Origin: Pseudaquidulcibacter sp964443435
Lineage (GTDB): Bacteria; Pseudomonadota; Alphaproteobacteria; Caulobacterales; Aquidulcibacteraceae
Direction: 5' to 3'
DNA length: 64,000 bases
Assembly: GCA_964443435.1 (NCBI GenBank)
Contig: CAYUCW010000002.1
Coordinates: 1 to 64,000 of the forward strand
In this document: piece after piece, positions 42,953 through 50,827 of the stretch
How the letters are laid out: the number at the start of each line of letters is the position of its first letter
How positions within the stretch are numbered: position 1 is the stretch's first letter
Position numbers and translations under genes: made by a program
The notes under the pieces: model-generated
Seen by the model: the letters and a program-made list of their open reading frames with translations, nothing else
What the model was told of the DNA's origin: nothing
Databases searched by the model: none

Positions 42953-43744
42953 TTGAGCGAAAAACTTACACGCAATTGCATGGGGTGGCTTTGGATAGGC
43001 CTGTTAGCTTTGGCAATATTAGGCCTTCTTATGAATTATTTCGGTAAGAATAGCGCTGAGCAATTAAGATCAAGGGCATTGGAAGCCGTTAATACCAATA
43101 TAAACGTTGCAAATAATTATCAATTTGCAAATATAAAAATCGATAATGCTACTATGATTTTAACGGGTGTTGCACCAAGTCTTGAAGCAAAGAATGGCGC
43201 GTGTGATACTGCTAAAAAAACGCTTATTTCTTATAAAATGTATGGTTTGCCAGGTATTGTTGCAAATATTGACTGCAATATCACCATTGAAGGTGAAGCA
43301 CAGGCTATCGCAAATACTGCACCTCTTGGTAATAAAGCGCCAACCGCAAATTCGGTTTCAAACAATGAATGCCAATCTGAAATTAATGCGATTGCTTCAA
43401 GTGCAAAAGTAGCATTCGCTAAAAGTGGTTCAAATATTACTGGCGGAACTGAAATGCTTGATAAAATTGCGGCAAGTCTTGCAAAATGCGCTGATGTGAA
43501 GCTTGAGGTCGGCGGTCACACTGACACAGGTGGTGATGAAGCGATGAATTTGCGCTTATCGCAATCACGTGCCGAAGCAGTTAGAAAATACATAATTTCA
43601 AAAGGCGGTAAACCTGAAAATATTACTGCCAAAGGCTATGGCGAAACTAAGCCTTTAGTTGCCGATAATGCGGTTATTGGTGTCGATAGCCCGCTTCGTG
43701 AAAAAAATCGTAGAACAGAATTTATAATTCTTGGTTCGAATTAA
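42953..43744 (+). CDS. OmpA family protein with an N-terminal membrane anchor
   Basis: A 263-residue envelope protein. A single hydrophobic helix (10-28) anchors it in the inner membrane. Residues 35-112 form a BON-like region (AEQLRSRALEAVN...), and the C-terminal OmpA peptidoglycan-binding domain is clear: GHTDTGGDEAMNLRLSQSRAEAVRKYI (split, about 190-216) with the Asp and Arg that bind meso-DAP. The start is TTG at 42953, with AGAAGGTGG 7 bases before it. It is followed after 16 bases by the helix-hairpin-helix envelope gene. Confidence 0.87.
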   Translation: MSEKLTRNCMGWLWIGLLALAILGLLMNYFGKNSAEQLRSRALEAVNTNINVANNYQFANIKIDNATMILTGVAPSLEAKNGACDTAKKTLISYKMYGLPGIVANIDCNITIEGEAQAIANTAPLGNKAPTANSVSNNECQSEINAIASSAKVAFAKSGSNITGGTEMLDKIAASLAKCADVKLEVGGHTDTGGDEAMNLRLSQSRAEAVRKYIISKGGKPENITAKGYGETKPLVADNAVIGVDSPLREKNRRTEFIILGSN

Positions 43745-43760
43745 TTAAAAGGGAATTGCT

Positions 43761-44507
43761 ATGTATATTATAATGCAAAACTGGCTATATTTACTCATTG
43801 CTATGCTTATTGGCGCTTTGATTGGTTGGGTGCTTCGTAGCTGCCTTTCTAAAGACAATGAAACAGAAGTACAATTGAACTCTTATCTATCTGAAAATGA
43901 AGAATTGAAAGCCAAGCTTTCTGATACTTCTGATGCTGATAATAAAAAGCTTAAAGCCAAATCTTCTGCACTTGAGACTGAATTACTTGCTGCACAAGCT
44001 AGAATTAAAGAACTTGAAGCGGGTTCAAATATTGGACTTGGCATTGCCGGTGCGGGTGTTGCCGCAGGTGCGGTCGGCGCGCTTTCAGGTGAAGAAGCGG
44101 ATACAATAAAAGCAAGAAATAAATTTCTTGAAACCCGTATTAAGTTTCTTGAAAATACTTATGAAACTAAAGTGCCTTCGAATACTAATTTCACAATTTC
44201 TGAGGCTGGCAATATGTCTCCGGAAGAGCTTGAGCGTCAAGTTGTTGCCGCCGGAAGTGGCACTAAACCAAAGTCTGTGGATTCTAAAGAAACCCCTGAT
44301 GATTTATTATTAATTGATGGTGTTGGCCCTAAAAATAATGAATGGCTTAAAGCTAATGGAATTCATTATTTCTGGCAGATTGCTACTATGAATCCATCGG
44401 AGCTTGCTTGGCTTGCTAATAATCTTCCTAATTTCGGCTCTCGCGTTTATCGTGAAAATTGGGTGGCGCAGTGCGCAAACCTAGCAAAAGGCTTACCACC
44501 AAGGTGA
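43761..44507 (+). CDS. Membrane protein with C-terminal COG3743-type helix-hairpin-helix domain
   Basis: A 248-residue protein. One N-terminal transmembrane helix (7-26), a coiled coil (about 35-87), a Gly/Ala-rich linker (88-110) and a C-terminal domain DDLLLIDGVGPKNNEWLKANGI, HYFWQIATMNPSELAW (186-225), which resembles the predicted 5'-nuclease-like HhH domain of COG3743. The function is unknown; association with the OmpA-like gene suggests an envelope role. A partial copy of its last 15 codons lies about 94 bases downstream. GGGA precedes the ATG. Confidence 0.8.
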   Translation: MYIIMQNWLYLLIAMLIGALIGWVLRSCLSKDNETEVQLNSYLSENEELKAKLSDTSDADNKKLKAKSSALETELLAAQARIKELEAGSNIGLGIAGAGVAAGAVGALSGEEADTIKARNKFLETRIKFLENTYETKVPSNTNFTISEAGNMSPEELERQVVAAGSGTKPKSVDSKETPDDLLLIDGVGPKNNEWLKANGIHYFWQIATMNPSELAWLANNLPNFGSRVYRENWVAQCANLAKGLPPR

Positions 44508-44605
44508 ACTAACGTATCCTAGATCAGGTAAGCCTGATTGCGGCAAGGGTTGCGCCAAAAATATAGTGCAAACCTAGCAAACTGCTGACCCAAAGGTGAA
44601 CTAAC
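44471..44605 (+). repeat. Imperfect direct duplication of a gene 3' end
   Basis: Seen directly: GTGC-GCAAACCTAGCAAA...AAGGTGAACTAAC at 44471-44513 recurs as GTGCAAACCTAGCAAACTG...AAAGGTGAACTAAC at 44566-44605, about 94 bases later. The first copy contains the end and stop of the COG3743 gene; the second is noncoding. A third fragment, TAGGTGAAC, follows near 44617. It looks like a decayed tandem duplication. Confidence 0.75.
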
Positions 44606-44630
44606 TTTTCATAGTCTAGGTGAACAAAAT

Positions 44631-44655
44631 AATAGCGCGGCTCTTCCGCGCTATT
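44631..44655 (+). terminator. Terminator after the OmpA/COG3743 operon
   Basis: A perfect 10-bp stem AATAGCGCGG/CCGCGCTATT with a 5-base loop. The trailing T run is short (TTC). Confidence 0.85.
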
Positions 44656-44687
44656 TTCATTTACCCATATTTAACCATAATAATATT

Positions 44688-44707
44688 TAATGAGTGAATA
44701 TTCATTA
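44688..44707 (+). promoter_or_regulatory. Probable TetR operator
   Basis: TAATGA and TCATTA flank GTGAATAT, giving a 20-bp inverted repeat whose centre is also nearly palindromic. It ends 14 bases before the start of a TetR gene, so autorepression is likely. Confidence 0.65.
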
Positions 44708-44721
44708 GATGGAAAATTATT

Positions 44722-45264
44722 ATGACGCGTCGCTCACCACTTGGTACTAAAGAAATTTCAAATATTATCGCGGATGCCGCAATAAAATTATCACCATATC
44801 CTGATGCAATTTCAGTTCAGGAACTGGCGGCAAAGTCAAATATGGCGATTGGCACGATTTATAGAGTTATGCCTAAAAAAGCCGATTTAAAAAATCTCAT
44901 GGCAAAATATGTCGAAGAAAAATTCAATTCAGTAATTTTCACACCAATCAGAGCGAGCCTTGATTTAAAATCGCGCTTTTCAATTGTGTTTGGCCGAATT
45001 AATGATTTTATTGATAAGGAACCTGAATGCGCGAAATTTCTTGCGGTAAATGGCTTTGACGCTGATTGTGCATTTTTTAAGGCGGCGCACGCTTTTGTAA
45101 GTGAAGGCGTATCATTAGGCATAATGGATGAGAATATTAAAAATATTGCGCAAAGCCTTATTTGGGGTCCAATCGCGGCGCATATAATTAATCGCACCAA
45201 TAATATTGAAACAGGCGCAGTTAAAGATCAAGAAAAGCGGGTTTGGGCTTCGCTTGCCGCTTAG
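44722..45264 (+). CDS. TetR family transcriptional regulator
   Basis: A 180-residue regulator. The N-terminal HTH is residues 10-55: IIADAAIKLSPYP and SVQELAAKSNMAIGTIYRVMPKK. The remainder is the helical effector domain. Target genes are unknown; a palindrome (44688-44707) just upstream suggests autoregulation, and the next gene is convergent, 9 bases away. The ATG at 44722 is preceded by GGAAAATTATT. Confidence 0.88.
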   Translation: MTRRSPLGTKEISNIIADAAIKLSPYPDAISVQELAAKSNMAIGTIYRVMPKKADLKNLMAKYVEEKFNSVIFTPIRASLDLKSRFSIVFGRINDFIDKEPECAKFLAVNGFDADCAFFKAAHAFVSEGVSLGIMDENIKNIAQSLIWGPIAAHIINRTNNIETGAVKDQEKRVWASLAA

Positions 45265-45273
45265 CGGTTTAAA

Positions 45274-45690
45274 CTATCTGGCGATAATTGCTTGGATTAA
45301 GACGCGGCCTTTATTGGGCGCGATTATTGGGTCAACCGCCTTTTGCATAAGATTGCCAAGCATATTTGCGTCAGGCACCATGCCAATAATATAATAGCGG
45401 TTTATATAACCTTGTAAGGCACTTCGCCATTTTGATTGTAGTACAGGTCTTAATTGACTAAGCCTTATTTTTAATTCGTCTTCGGTCGTGTAAATTCCAA
45501 CGTCAACTTGCATAATCCCAGCAGGGCGCAGATTATCGGAAATAGTTGCGGTCACTTGCGCCATTGCAACAAAATTTGTTTCAGAGGGCCCCGCCGACTT
45601 AGATCCGCCACTTGCCATCGCTTTGCCGGCGATGCTTGTCGCGATTAAAGCACCTAAAAGGCCACGTTTTGTAAGATTCTCTGCACTCAT
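45274..45690 (-). CDS. FliL-like exported protein
   Basis: A 138-residue protein with a Tat-like N-terminus (TKRGLLGALIATSIAGKA) and Ala-Ser cleavage near residue 27. The mature part resembles the FliL periplasmic domain: MQVDVGIYTTEDELKIRL, a PVLQSKWRSALQGYI helix and a VDPIIAPNKGRVLIQAI strand. Proteins of this size are common in alphaproteobacteria as hypothetical Tat-signal proteins. No flagellar genes are near, so a flagellar role is unsupported. It converges with the TetR gene. Confidence 0.6.
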   Translation of the reverse strand: MSAENLTKRGLLGALIATSIAGKAMASGGSKSAGPSETNFVAMAQVTATISDNLRPAGIMQVDVGIYTTEDELKIRLSQLRPVLQSKWRSALQGYINRYYIIGMVPDANMLGNLMQKAVDPIIAPNKGRVLIQAIIAR

Positions 45691-45832
45691 TTTGATAAGT
45701 TCCGTTTAAGGTAAATTAATACTAATTGCTTACTAATATTTTAATAAGTCTGACCCAAAGCATTGCGAAATTATTTAAAACTGATATTTAAAAACAAATA
45801 AATGCGCCGCGCGCAACTATAAGGGAATTTTC

Positions 45833-46579
45833 ATGAAAATCTTAGTGCCTGTAAAACGCGTCATTGATTATAATGTAAAAGTTAGGGTTAAATCTGATAA
45901 TAGCGGTGTTGACCTTGCCAATGTTAAAATGTCGATGAATCCTTTTTGTGAAATTGCAGTTGAAGAAGGTGTAAGACTGGTTGAAAAAGGTGTTGCAACC
46001 GAAGTTGTAGTGGTTTCAATTGGCGTAACACAAGCTCAAGAAACCATAAGAACCGCACTTGCTATGGGCGCGGATAGAGGTGTTTTAATTAATACTGACC
46101 AAGACCTAGAGCCTTTGCAAATTGCCAAGCTTTTAAAAGCGGTAATCGCCGAAGAAGCGCCGAATTTGGTTATTATGGGCAAACAGGCAATTGATGGCGA
46201 CAATAATGCGACGGGGCAAATGCTTGCGGCGCTTCTTGATTGGCCACAGGCAACATTTGCTTCAGATATAAATATTAATGGTAATAATGCGCAAGTTACC
46301 CGCGAGATTGATGGCGGTTTACAAACTTTAGAAATTGCACTTCCTGCGATTATTACTGCGGATTTACGCCTTAATGAGCCACGTTTCGCATCATTGCCTA
46401 ATATTATGAAGGCGAAAAAGAAAACTATTGATGTTAAAAATGCCTCTGATTATGGCGTTGAACTTAAGGATAGTTTGAAAACTATTAAAGTGGAAGAACC
46501 GCCAAAAAGAAGCGCGGGCATAAAGCTTGAGACCGCAAAAGATTTAGTGGCAAAACTTAAAGAAACAGGAATTATCTAA
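45833..46579 (+). CDS. etfB: Electron transfer flavoprotein beta subunit
   Basis: A 248-residue ETF beta subunit. KILVPVKRVIDYNVKVRV and NPFCEIAVEEGVRL begin it. MGKQAIDGDNNATGQMLAALL is the recognised ETF-beta AMP/FAD interface region (split, about 115-135). It partners EtfA to pass electrons from acyl-CoA and related dehydrogenases to ETF-ubiquinone oxidoreductase. Its stop overlaps the etfA start by one base. AAGGGAAT precedes the ATG. Confidence 0.96.
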   Translation: MKILVPVKRVIDYNVKVRVKSDNSGVDLANVKMSMNPFCEIAVEEGVRLVEKGVATEVVVVSIGVTQAQETIRTALAMGADRGVLINTDQDLEPLQIAKLLKAVIAEEAPNLVIMGKQAIDGDNNATGQMLAALLDWPQATFASDININGNNAQVTREIDGGLQTLEIALPAIITADLRLNEPRFASLPNIMKAKKKTIDVKNASDYGVELKDSLKTIKVEEPPKRSAGIKLETAKDLVAKLKETGII

Positions 46580-47508
46580 TGACTATTTTAGTATATGCAG
46601 ATTTTGACGCTTCATGCCTTAAAGATTCTACCGCAAAAATTCTTAGTGCGGCTTTGAAAATTGCTTCTGATATTCATGTTTTAATAGCAGGTGAAAACAC
46701 TGATAATGCTGCAAGTGCGGCGGCAAGCCTTTCTGGGGTTTCTAAAGTTTTAGTGGCAAATTCGGGCGCAATTGATAAAGGTATTGCCGAAGATATTGAG
46801 GCGCTTATTACGCCATTAATGTCTGGCTATGATGCGGTTTTATTCTCTGCTGGCTCGGTTGGTAAAAATGCCGCGCCAAGAATTGCGGCCAAACTTGATG
46901 TTGCAATTATTTCAGACATTATCGAAGTAATTGACGCCAAAACTTTTAAACGCCCAATTTATGCGGGCAATGCAATTGAAACCATTGTTTCATCTGATAG
47001 TAAGCTTGTGATTACTGTGCGCCCTACATCGTTTGATGCGATTGGTAATGGCGGAAGCGCAAACATTGAAAACATTATTGCGCCAAGCCCAAGCGTAAAA
47101 GTAAAATTCATTTCCGAAGAAATGGTGAAAACCGATAGGCCTGAATTACAAGGCGCAAAACGCGTGGTTTCAGGTGGTAGAGCTTTGGGTTCGGAAGAAG
47201 AATTTAACGCGGTTATTGTGCCTTTGGCGGATAAACTTGGTGCGGCGGTTGGTGCATCACGTGCTGCGGTTGATGCGGGCTATGCACCAAATGATTATCA
47301 AGTTGGGCAAACCGGTAAAGTGGTCGCGCCAGAGCTTTATGTGGCAGTGGGTATTTCAGGGGCAATTCAACATCTTGCCGGTATGAAAGATAGCAAAACC
47401 ATAGTGGCGATTAATAAAGATCCTGATGCGCCTATATTCGCGGTGGCGGATTATGGTTTAGTTGCCGATTATAAAACAGCAATCCCAGAGATTATGTCGG
47501 AATTATAA
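46579..47508 (+). CDS. etfA: Electron transfer flavoprotein alpha subunit
   Basis: A 309-residue ETF alpha subunit. The C-terminal FAD domain carries VVSGGRALGSEEEF, GAAVGASRAAVDAGYAPND, QVGQTGKVVAPELYVAVGISGAIQHLAGM (split) and NKDPDAPIF, all typical. The N-terminal half is the variable domain. Overlaps etfB by one base. Its 3' end overlaps the convergent DUF1287 gene by 6 bases. Confidence 0.97.
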   Translation: MTILVYADFDASCLKDSTAKILSAALKIASDIHVLIAGENTDNAASAAASLSGVSKVLVANSGAIDKGIAEDIEALITPLMSGYDAVLFSAGSVGKNAAPRIAAKLDVAIISDIIEVIDAKTFKRPIYAGNAIETIVSSDSKLVITVRPTSFDAIGNGGSANIENIIAPSPSVKVKFISEEMVKTDRPELQGAKRVVSGGRALGSEEEFNAVIVPLADKLGAAVGASRAAVDAGYAPNDYQVGQTGKVVAPELYVAVGISGAIQHLAGMKDSKTIVAINKDPDAPIFAVADYGLVADYKTAIPEIMSEL

Positions 47509-48105
47509 CCCAAATCTATAATGACCCGTTATAGGGAATGCAAAAAGAAAATCATTCATTTGCACGCCATTGCCAACATTATGAATAAATAAGGGTGTTC
47601 CCAAAAAGGTCTTTTGATCGCTTATAATACCTATATGCGGCCGCCCATATATATTTTGGGTTACTAAGTCCCCTGGCTTATAATCATTGGCATCTTTTGA
47701 AACCACAAGCGAAGCATTCTTACGCTCTAGATATTTTCTTATATTGGGAACGCGCCTATGGTCTATATTTGTATCCGTAGTTTTTAAGCCCCAGATTTTT
47801 GGATATACACTAAAATTCTTTGCCATGTCTTCATGGATAGACTTTTGCAAATCTATGCCAAGCCCATCTCTATAGGCGCGAATTACAACATCGGTGCATA
47901 CGCCTTTTTCAATGCTTACATCTCCCATGGGATAGGCAATCTTAGTATAAGCAGGATCATATTCTTTAGTTACGCCAATTTGTCTTTTGGCGGCATTCAA
48001 TAGCTTAATTGTATTAATGCTTGGTTTTGTATTGGCAAAAGCATTGCTTGAAACCAGGCATAAGCCAAATATATTAAGTAAAAATTCTTTGCGATTTACC
48101 TTCAT
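47503..48105 (-). CDS. DUF1287 family exported protein
   Basis: A 200-residue protein. Signal peptide 1-24 (ends NAFA). The family pattern is complete: YDPAYTKIAYPMGDVSIEKGVCTDVVIRAYRDGLGIDLQ (in pieces, about 55-90), HEDM, DHRRVPNIRKYL, KPGDLV, RPHIGII, HNVGNGVQMNDFLF and ITGHYR. Conserved Cys (in GVCTDV) and His fit an NlpC/P60-like fold, so a periplasmic peptidoglycan amidase is possible, not proven. Its 3' end overlaps etfA by 6 bases. Confidence 0.85.
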   Translation of the reverse strand: MKVNRKEFLLNIFGLCLVSSNAFANTKPSINTIKLLNAAKRQIGVTKEYDPAYTKIAYPMGDVSIEKGVCTDVVIRAYRDGLGIDLQKSIHEDMAKNFSVYPKIWGLKTTDTNIDHRRVPNIRKYLERKNASLVVSKDANDYKPGDLVTQNIYGRPHIGIISDQKTFLGTPLFIHNVGNGVQMNDFLFAFPITGHYRFGL

Positions 48106-48142
48106 ACTGTTTTGTAAAAACTAAGTATGGCAAATTTTAGGC

Positions 48143-48613
48143 TTATTTTGCCTTAATCGGAACCCAAAGTTCAACAATTCCTTCATTAAGAATTGGATTA
48201 AATCTCTCATCATATTTTTCAAAATCAGGAATATTAGAATTTAAATAACCTGAGCGCGGCAACCATTCCTGCCAGATTCTTTCCCATGATTTATAAATAT
48301 CGTCACCACTGCCGTTATGGGTGAAAACCGCATATCTTGCGATAGGGATAATAAGCCTTTGTTGCCAATCGGTAATATCTGGAAATTCTTCAACTTCAAC
48401 CGCGGTCATATATTCAAAACTTTTGGCAATATTATCAGATCCGCAAATAATCCCATAAGTTGTCGTGCCAATTTGCGCTGGCATAGGAAGTTTTCTTGAA
48501 AATTCTTGCCATTGTTTGGGAAGGTTTGACGCACCATCTTGGAAGGCATGATGTCGTCTTATGCCCACCATTAATGATTTTGATGTTGTCTCAAAGCGCG
48601 GCTTTAAATCCAT
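48143..48613 (-). CDS. GyrI-like small-molecule binding domain protein
   Basis: A 156-residue stand-alone GyrI-like/AraC effector domain. PRFETTSKSLMVGIRRHHAF, QIGTTTYGIICGSDN, MTAVEVEEFPDI, RLIIPIARYAVFTHNGSG and YDERFNP follow the family in order. Members bind or isomerise small molecules or sequester drugs; the ligand here is unknown. AGGGAAAAAA precedes the ATG. It is divergent from the ArsR operon, from which it is 191 bases distant. Confidence 0.85.
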   Translation of the reverse strand: MDLKPRFETTSKSLMVGIRRHHAFQDGASNLPKQWQEFSRKLPMPAQIGTTTYGIICGSDNIAKSFEYMTAVEVEEFPDITDWQQRLIIPIARYAVFTHNGSGDDIYKSWERIWQEWLPRSGYLNSNIPDFEKYDERFNPILNEGIVELWVPIKAK

Positions 48614-48754
48614 TTTTTTCCCTATTAAGACAAGACTATGGTTATTTATTCATTTTGGCAAGTTTAAGCTGCAATGCCTTGAAATTAAACAAGAAAATGA
48701 TGAAACTACACATTTTTAAGCTTAGCCTTAGCGATTAAATTTTTAACTGCATAA

Positions 48755-48812
48755 TATTATACCAAATGGTTGACTATTTATAAACCTAGTTTATATTATA
48801 CCATATGGTTGA
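48755..48812 (+). promoter_or_regulatory. ArsR promoter with twin operators and a likely leaderless start
   Basis: Seen directly: TATTATACCAAATGGTTGA (48755-48773) recurs as TATTATACCATATGGTTGA (48794-48812), with one mismatch. The core ACCATATGGT is a perfect palindrome. A -35 TTGACT (48770-48775) is separated by 18 bases from a -10 TATTAT (48794-48799), so transcription would begin near the ATG at 48805, and the second operator covers the -10 and the start codon. Autorepression and a leaderless message are inferred. Confidence 0.75.
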
Positions 48813-49146
48813 ATTAAATAGTTTAAAAATCGATGCTACATTTCACGCGCTTAGTGACGTGACGCGTCGTCAAATATTACGCGAATTAGCAAATGGTGAG
48901 CGAACAATAGGGCAACTTGCGGAACCATTTGCTATGACGCTTGCCGCCGCTTCAAAACATATAAAAGTTCTTGAGGCTTCTGGGCTTATTATACGTGAAA
49001 TCCGTGGAAGAACGCATTATTGCCGCCTAGAGCCTGGCCCATTAGAGAGCGCCCATGAGTGGCTAAGCTTCTATGAAGAATTCTGGAATGGTCGCCTTAA
49101 TATCCTTGAGCGCATTTTAAAAGAAGAAGACGCTAAAAATTTATAA
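48805..49146 (+). CDS. ArsR family transcriptional regulator
   Basis: A 113-residue winged-HTH repressor. FHALSDVTRRQILRELANGERTIG and FAMTLAAASKHIKVLEASGLI (each near 20 residues) are the typical DNA-binding region. It lacks an obvious metal-binding Cys pair (ELCVC motif), so it is of the SRPBCC-associated, non-metal type. It heads an operon with two SRPBCC proteins and a RibD-like reductase. Its start codon lies inside the second operator and no ribosome binding site is visible, supporting leaderless translation. Confidence 0.9.
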   Translation: MVELNSLKIDATFHALSDVTRRQILRELANGERTIGQLAEPFAMTLAAASKHIKVLEASGLIIREIRGRTHYCRLEPGPLESAHEWLSFYEEFWNGRLNILERILKEEDAKNL

Positions 49147-49158
49147 CAGGAGTTTAAA

Positions 49159-49701
49159 ATGAATGAAATAAAAGAAAAATCGGCATATTGCGAATATCCC
49201 GAACCAACTAGCCTAAAAATTACACGCACACTTCCTGGTCCAATTGATAGGGTTTGGGATTATTTAACAAAAAGTGAGCTTAGGCAAAAATGGATGGCAT
49301 CAGGAATTATGGGCAATACCGAAGGTTCAGTCTGTGAATTGGTGTGGCGCAATGATGATCTTACGGATTCCGAAAATAGTAACCCATCACTTCGCCCTGA
49401 AAATTTTCCCGAAACCCATAAAATGGAGGTCGAAATTATAAAAATTAATGCACCCAATTATCTTGCTATATCATGGGGAAGCACGGGAGGTGTTGTTTTT
49501 GAACTTAAAGAGCAGGGCAAAGACGTTATCCTAAGTATAGTCCACAGTCGCGTACTTGATAAATCAATTGTATTAAACATAAGCGCAGGTTGGCACACGC
49601 ATATTAATATTCTTGAAATAGTGCTTAGGGGCCAGAAACGTCCACCGTTTTGGGAAAATTGGCTTAAGCTTAGAGCCGAATATGCTGAAATTCTAAAATA
49701 G
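49159..49701 (+). CDS. SRPBCC (AHSA1-like) domain protein 1
   Basis: A 180-residue START-like protein. LKITRTLPGPIDRVWDYLTKSELRQKWMASG is split normally at about 17-47; ISWGSTGGVVFEL and SAGWHTHINILE near the C-terminus complete the fold. Members of this ArsR-linked group bind hydrophobic ligands. The ligand is unknown. AGGAG lies 8 bases before the ATG, 12 bases after the ArsR gene. Confidence 0.88.
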   Translation: MNEIKEKSAYCEYPEPTSLKITRTLPGPIDRVWDYLTKSELRQKWMASGIMGNTEGSVCELVWRNDDLTDSENSNPSLRPENFPETHKMEVEIIKINAPNYLAISWGSTGGVVFELKEQGKDVILSIVHSRVLDKSIVLNISAGWHTHINILEIVLRGQKRPPFWENWLKLRAEYAEILK

Positions 49702-49737
49702 CTCTTAGAAGCTTTAAGATTAAAACTGGATAAGATA

Positions 49738-50181
49738 ATGGACGACTATAAAAAATCTATAATTATTAATTGCAATGCCGAAAAATGCTTTGATGCATTA
49801 ACTAGTAAAATTAATTTATGGTGGACAGAGCGTTTTGAAGGCGATGCCGAAAAATTAGATTCAATATTTACTGTGCGTTTCGATAATACTTTCAAAACAA
49901 TGAAAGTCATTGAAACAATTGAAAACAAAAAAATTATTTGGGAATGTATCGATAGTTATTTAGATCTTGATACTTTAATAAATAAGTCCGAATGGACAGG
50001 AACAAAGATTGAGTGGAATATTAAACCAAGTGATTCCAAAATAAATTTACAAATTACACACTTTGGATTGAATAATAATATTTCTTGCTATGACGCTTGT
50101 GAACAAGGTTGGGAGCATTTTTTAACAAATAGCTTAGTGCCATTTTTGGAAACTGGCATAGGATCGCCTTATAAAACTTAA
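49738..50181 (+). CDS. SRPBCC domain protein 2
   Basis: A 147-residue START-like protein. IIINCNAEKCFDALTSKINLWWTERFEGD (split, about 8-36) opens the fold, and WECIDSYLD, EWTGTKIEWNI, and ACEQGWEHFL near the end are features of the AHSA1 group. It is more divergent than the preceding copy. 36 bases separate them. It presumably binds a small hydrophobic molecule. Confidence 0.82.
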   Translation: MDDYKKSIIINCNAEKCFDALTSKINLWWTERFEGDAEKLDSIFTVRFDNTFKTMKVIETIENKKIIWECIDSYLDLDTLINKSEWTGTKIEWNIKPSDSKINLQITHFGLNNNISCYDACEQGWEHFLTNSLVPFLETGIGSPYKT

Positions 50182-50233
50182 GGCTAGATATGCCAAATTT
50201 ATTAGACAAAAATAATTACAATAGGAAATCTTA

Positions 50234-50827
50234 ATGAGAAAACTTATCGCGGCGTTTAAAACTACACTTGATGGAAAAATTGAAAGCTCTTTAGGTTTTG
50301 CCGATTGGGTTGATGGTTGGTCAGAAGACTATAATCTTAGAGGACATATAGATGCATGTATCCTAGGAAGCATTATGTATAATGGCTATGAACAATATTG
50401 GACGGCAATAATAGATGCCCCTAATGGCATACATCCTATGACCGAAAAATATCCAACAAGTGGTGAGATTGAATGGTCTAAATTTGCAAAAAATACGCCG
50501 CATTATGTTTTGACACATGAACATAAAGAATATAGCTGGCCTAATACTCAATCAATCACTAGTATTGAGGCGATTGCCACTTTAAAAGAGCAAACAGGCA
50601 AAGATATATATCTTATGGGCGGCGCCGATATTTTTTCCAAAATCTTAGATGCAGATTTAATTGATGAATTAAGGCTTATTATATATCCAATAATTATTGG
50701 AACAGGTAAGCCATTATTCATTAATGAACTAAGCCATAATTTAGAATTAAAAGAATGCAAGGCCACCCTAGATGGCCTTCTTCATTTAACTTATAAAAAG
50801 CATACTAGTAATATTGATAAGGATTAA
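50234..50827 (+). CDS. RibD C-terminal domain (dihydrofolate-reductase-like) protein
   Basis: A 197-residue stand-alone RibD_C/DHFR-fold protein. MRKLIAAFKTTLDGKIESS, DYNLRGHIDACILGSIMYNGY, YVLTHEHKEYSW and IYLMGGADIFSKILDADLIDELRLIIYPIIIGTGKPLF (in pieces) are the family features. It is probably an NAD(P)H-dependent reductase of unknown substrate, not a riboflavin enzyme, since no deaminase domain is present. AGGAAATC precedes the ATG. It is the last gene of the ArsR operon and overlaps dapD at their 3' ends by 4 bases. Confidence 0.86.
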   Translation: MRKLIAAFKTTLDGKIESSLGFADWVDGWSEDYNLRGHIDACILGSIMYNGYEQYWTAIIDAPNGIHPMTEKYPTSGEIEWSKFAKNTPHYVLTHEHKEYSWPNTQSITSIEAIATLKEQTGKDIYLMGGADIFSKILDADLIDELRLIIYPIIIGTGKPLFINELSHNLELKECKATLDGLLHLTYKKHTSNIDKD

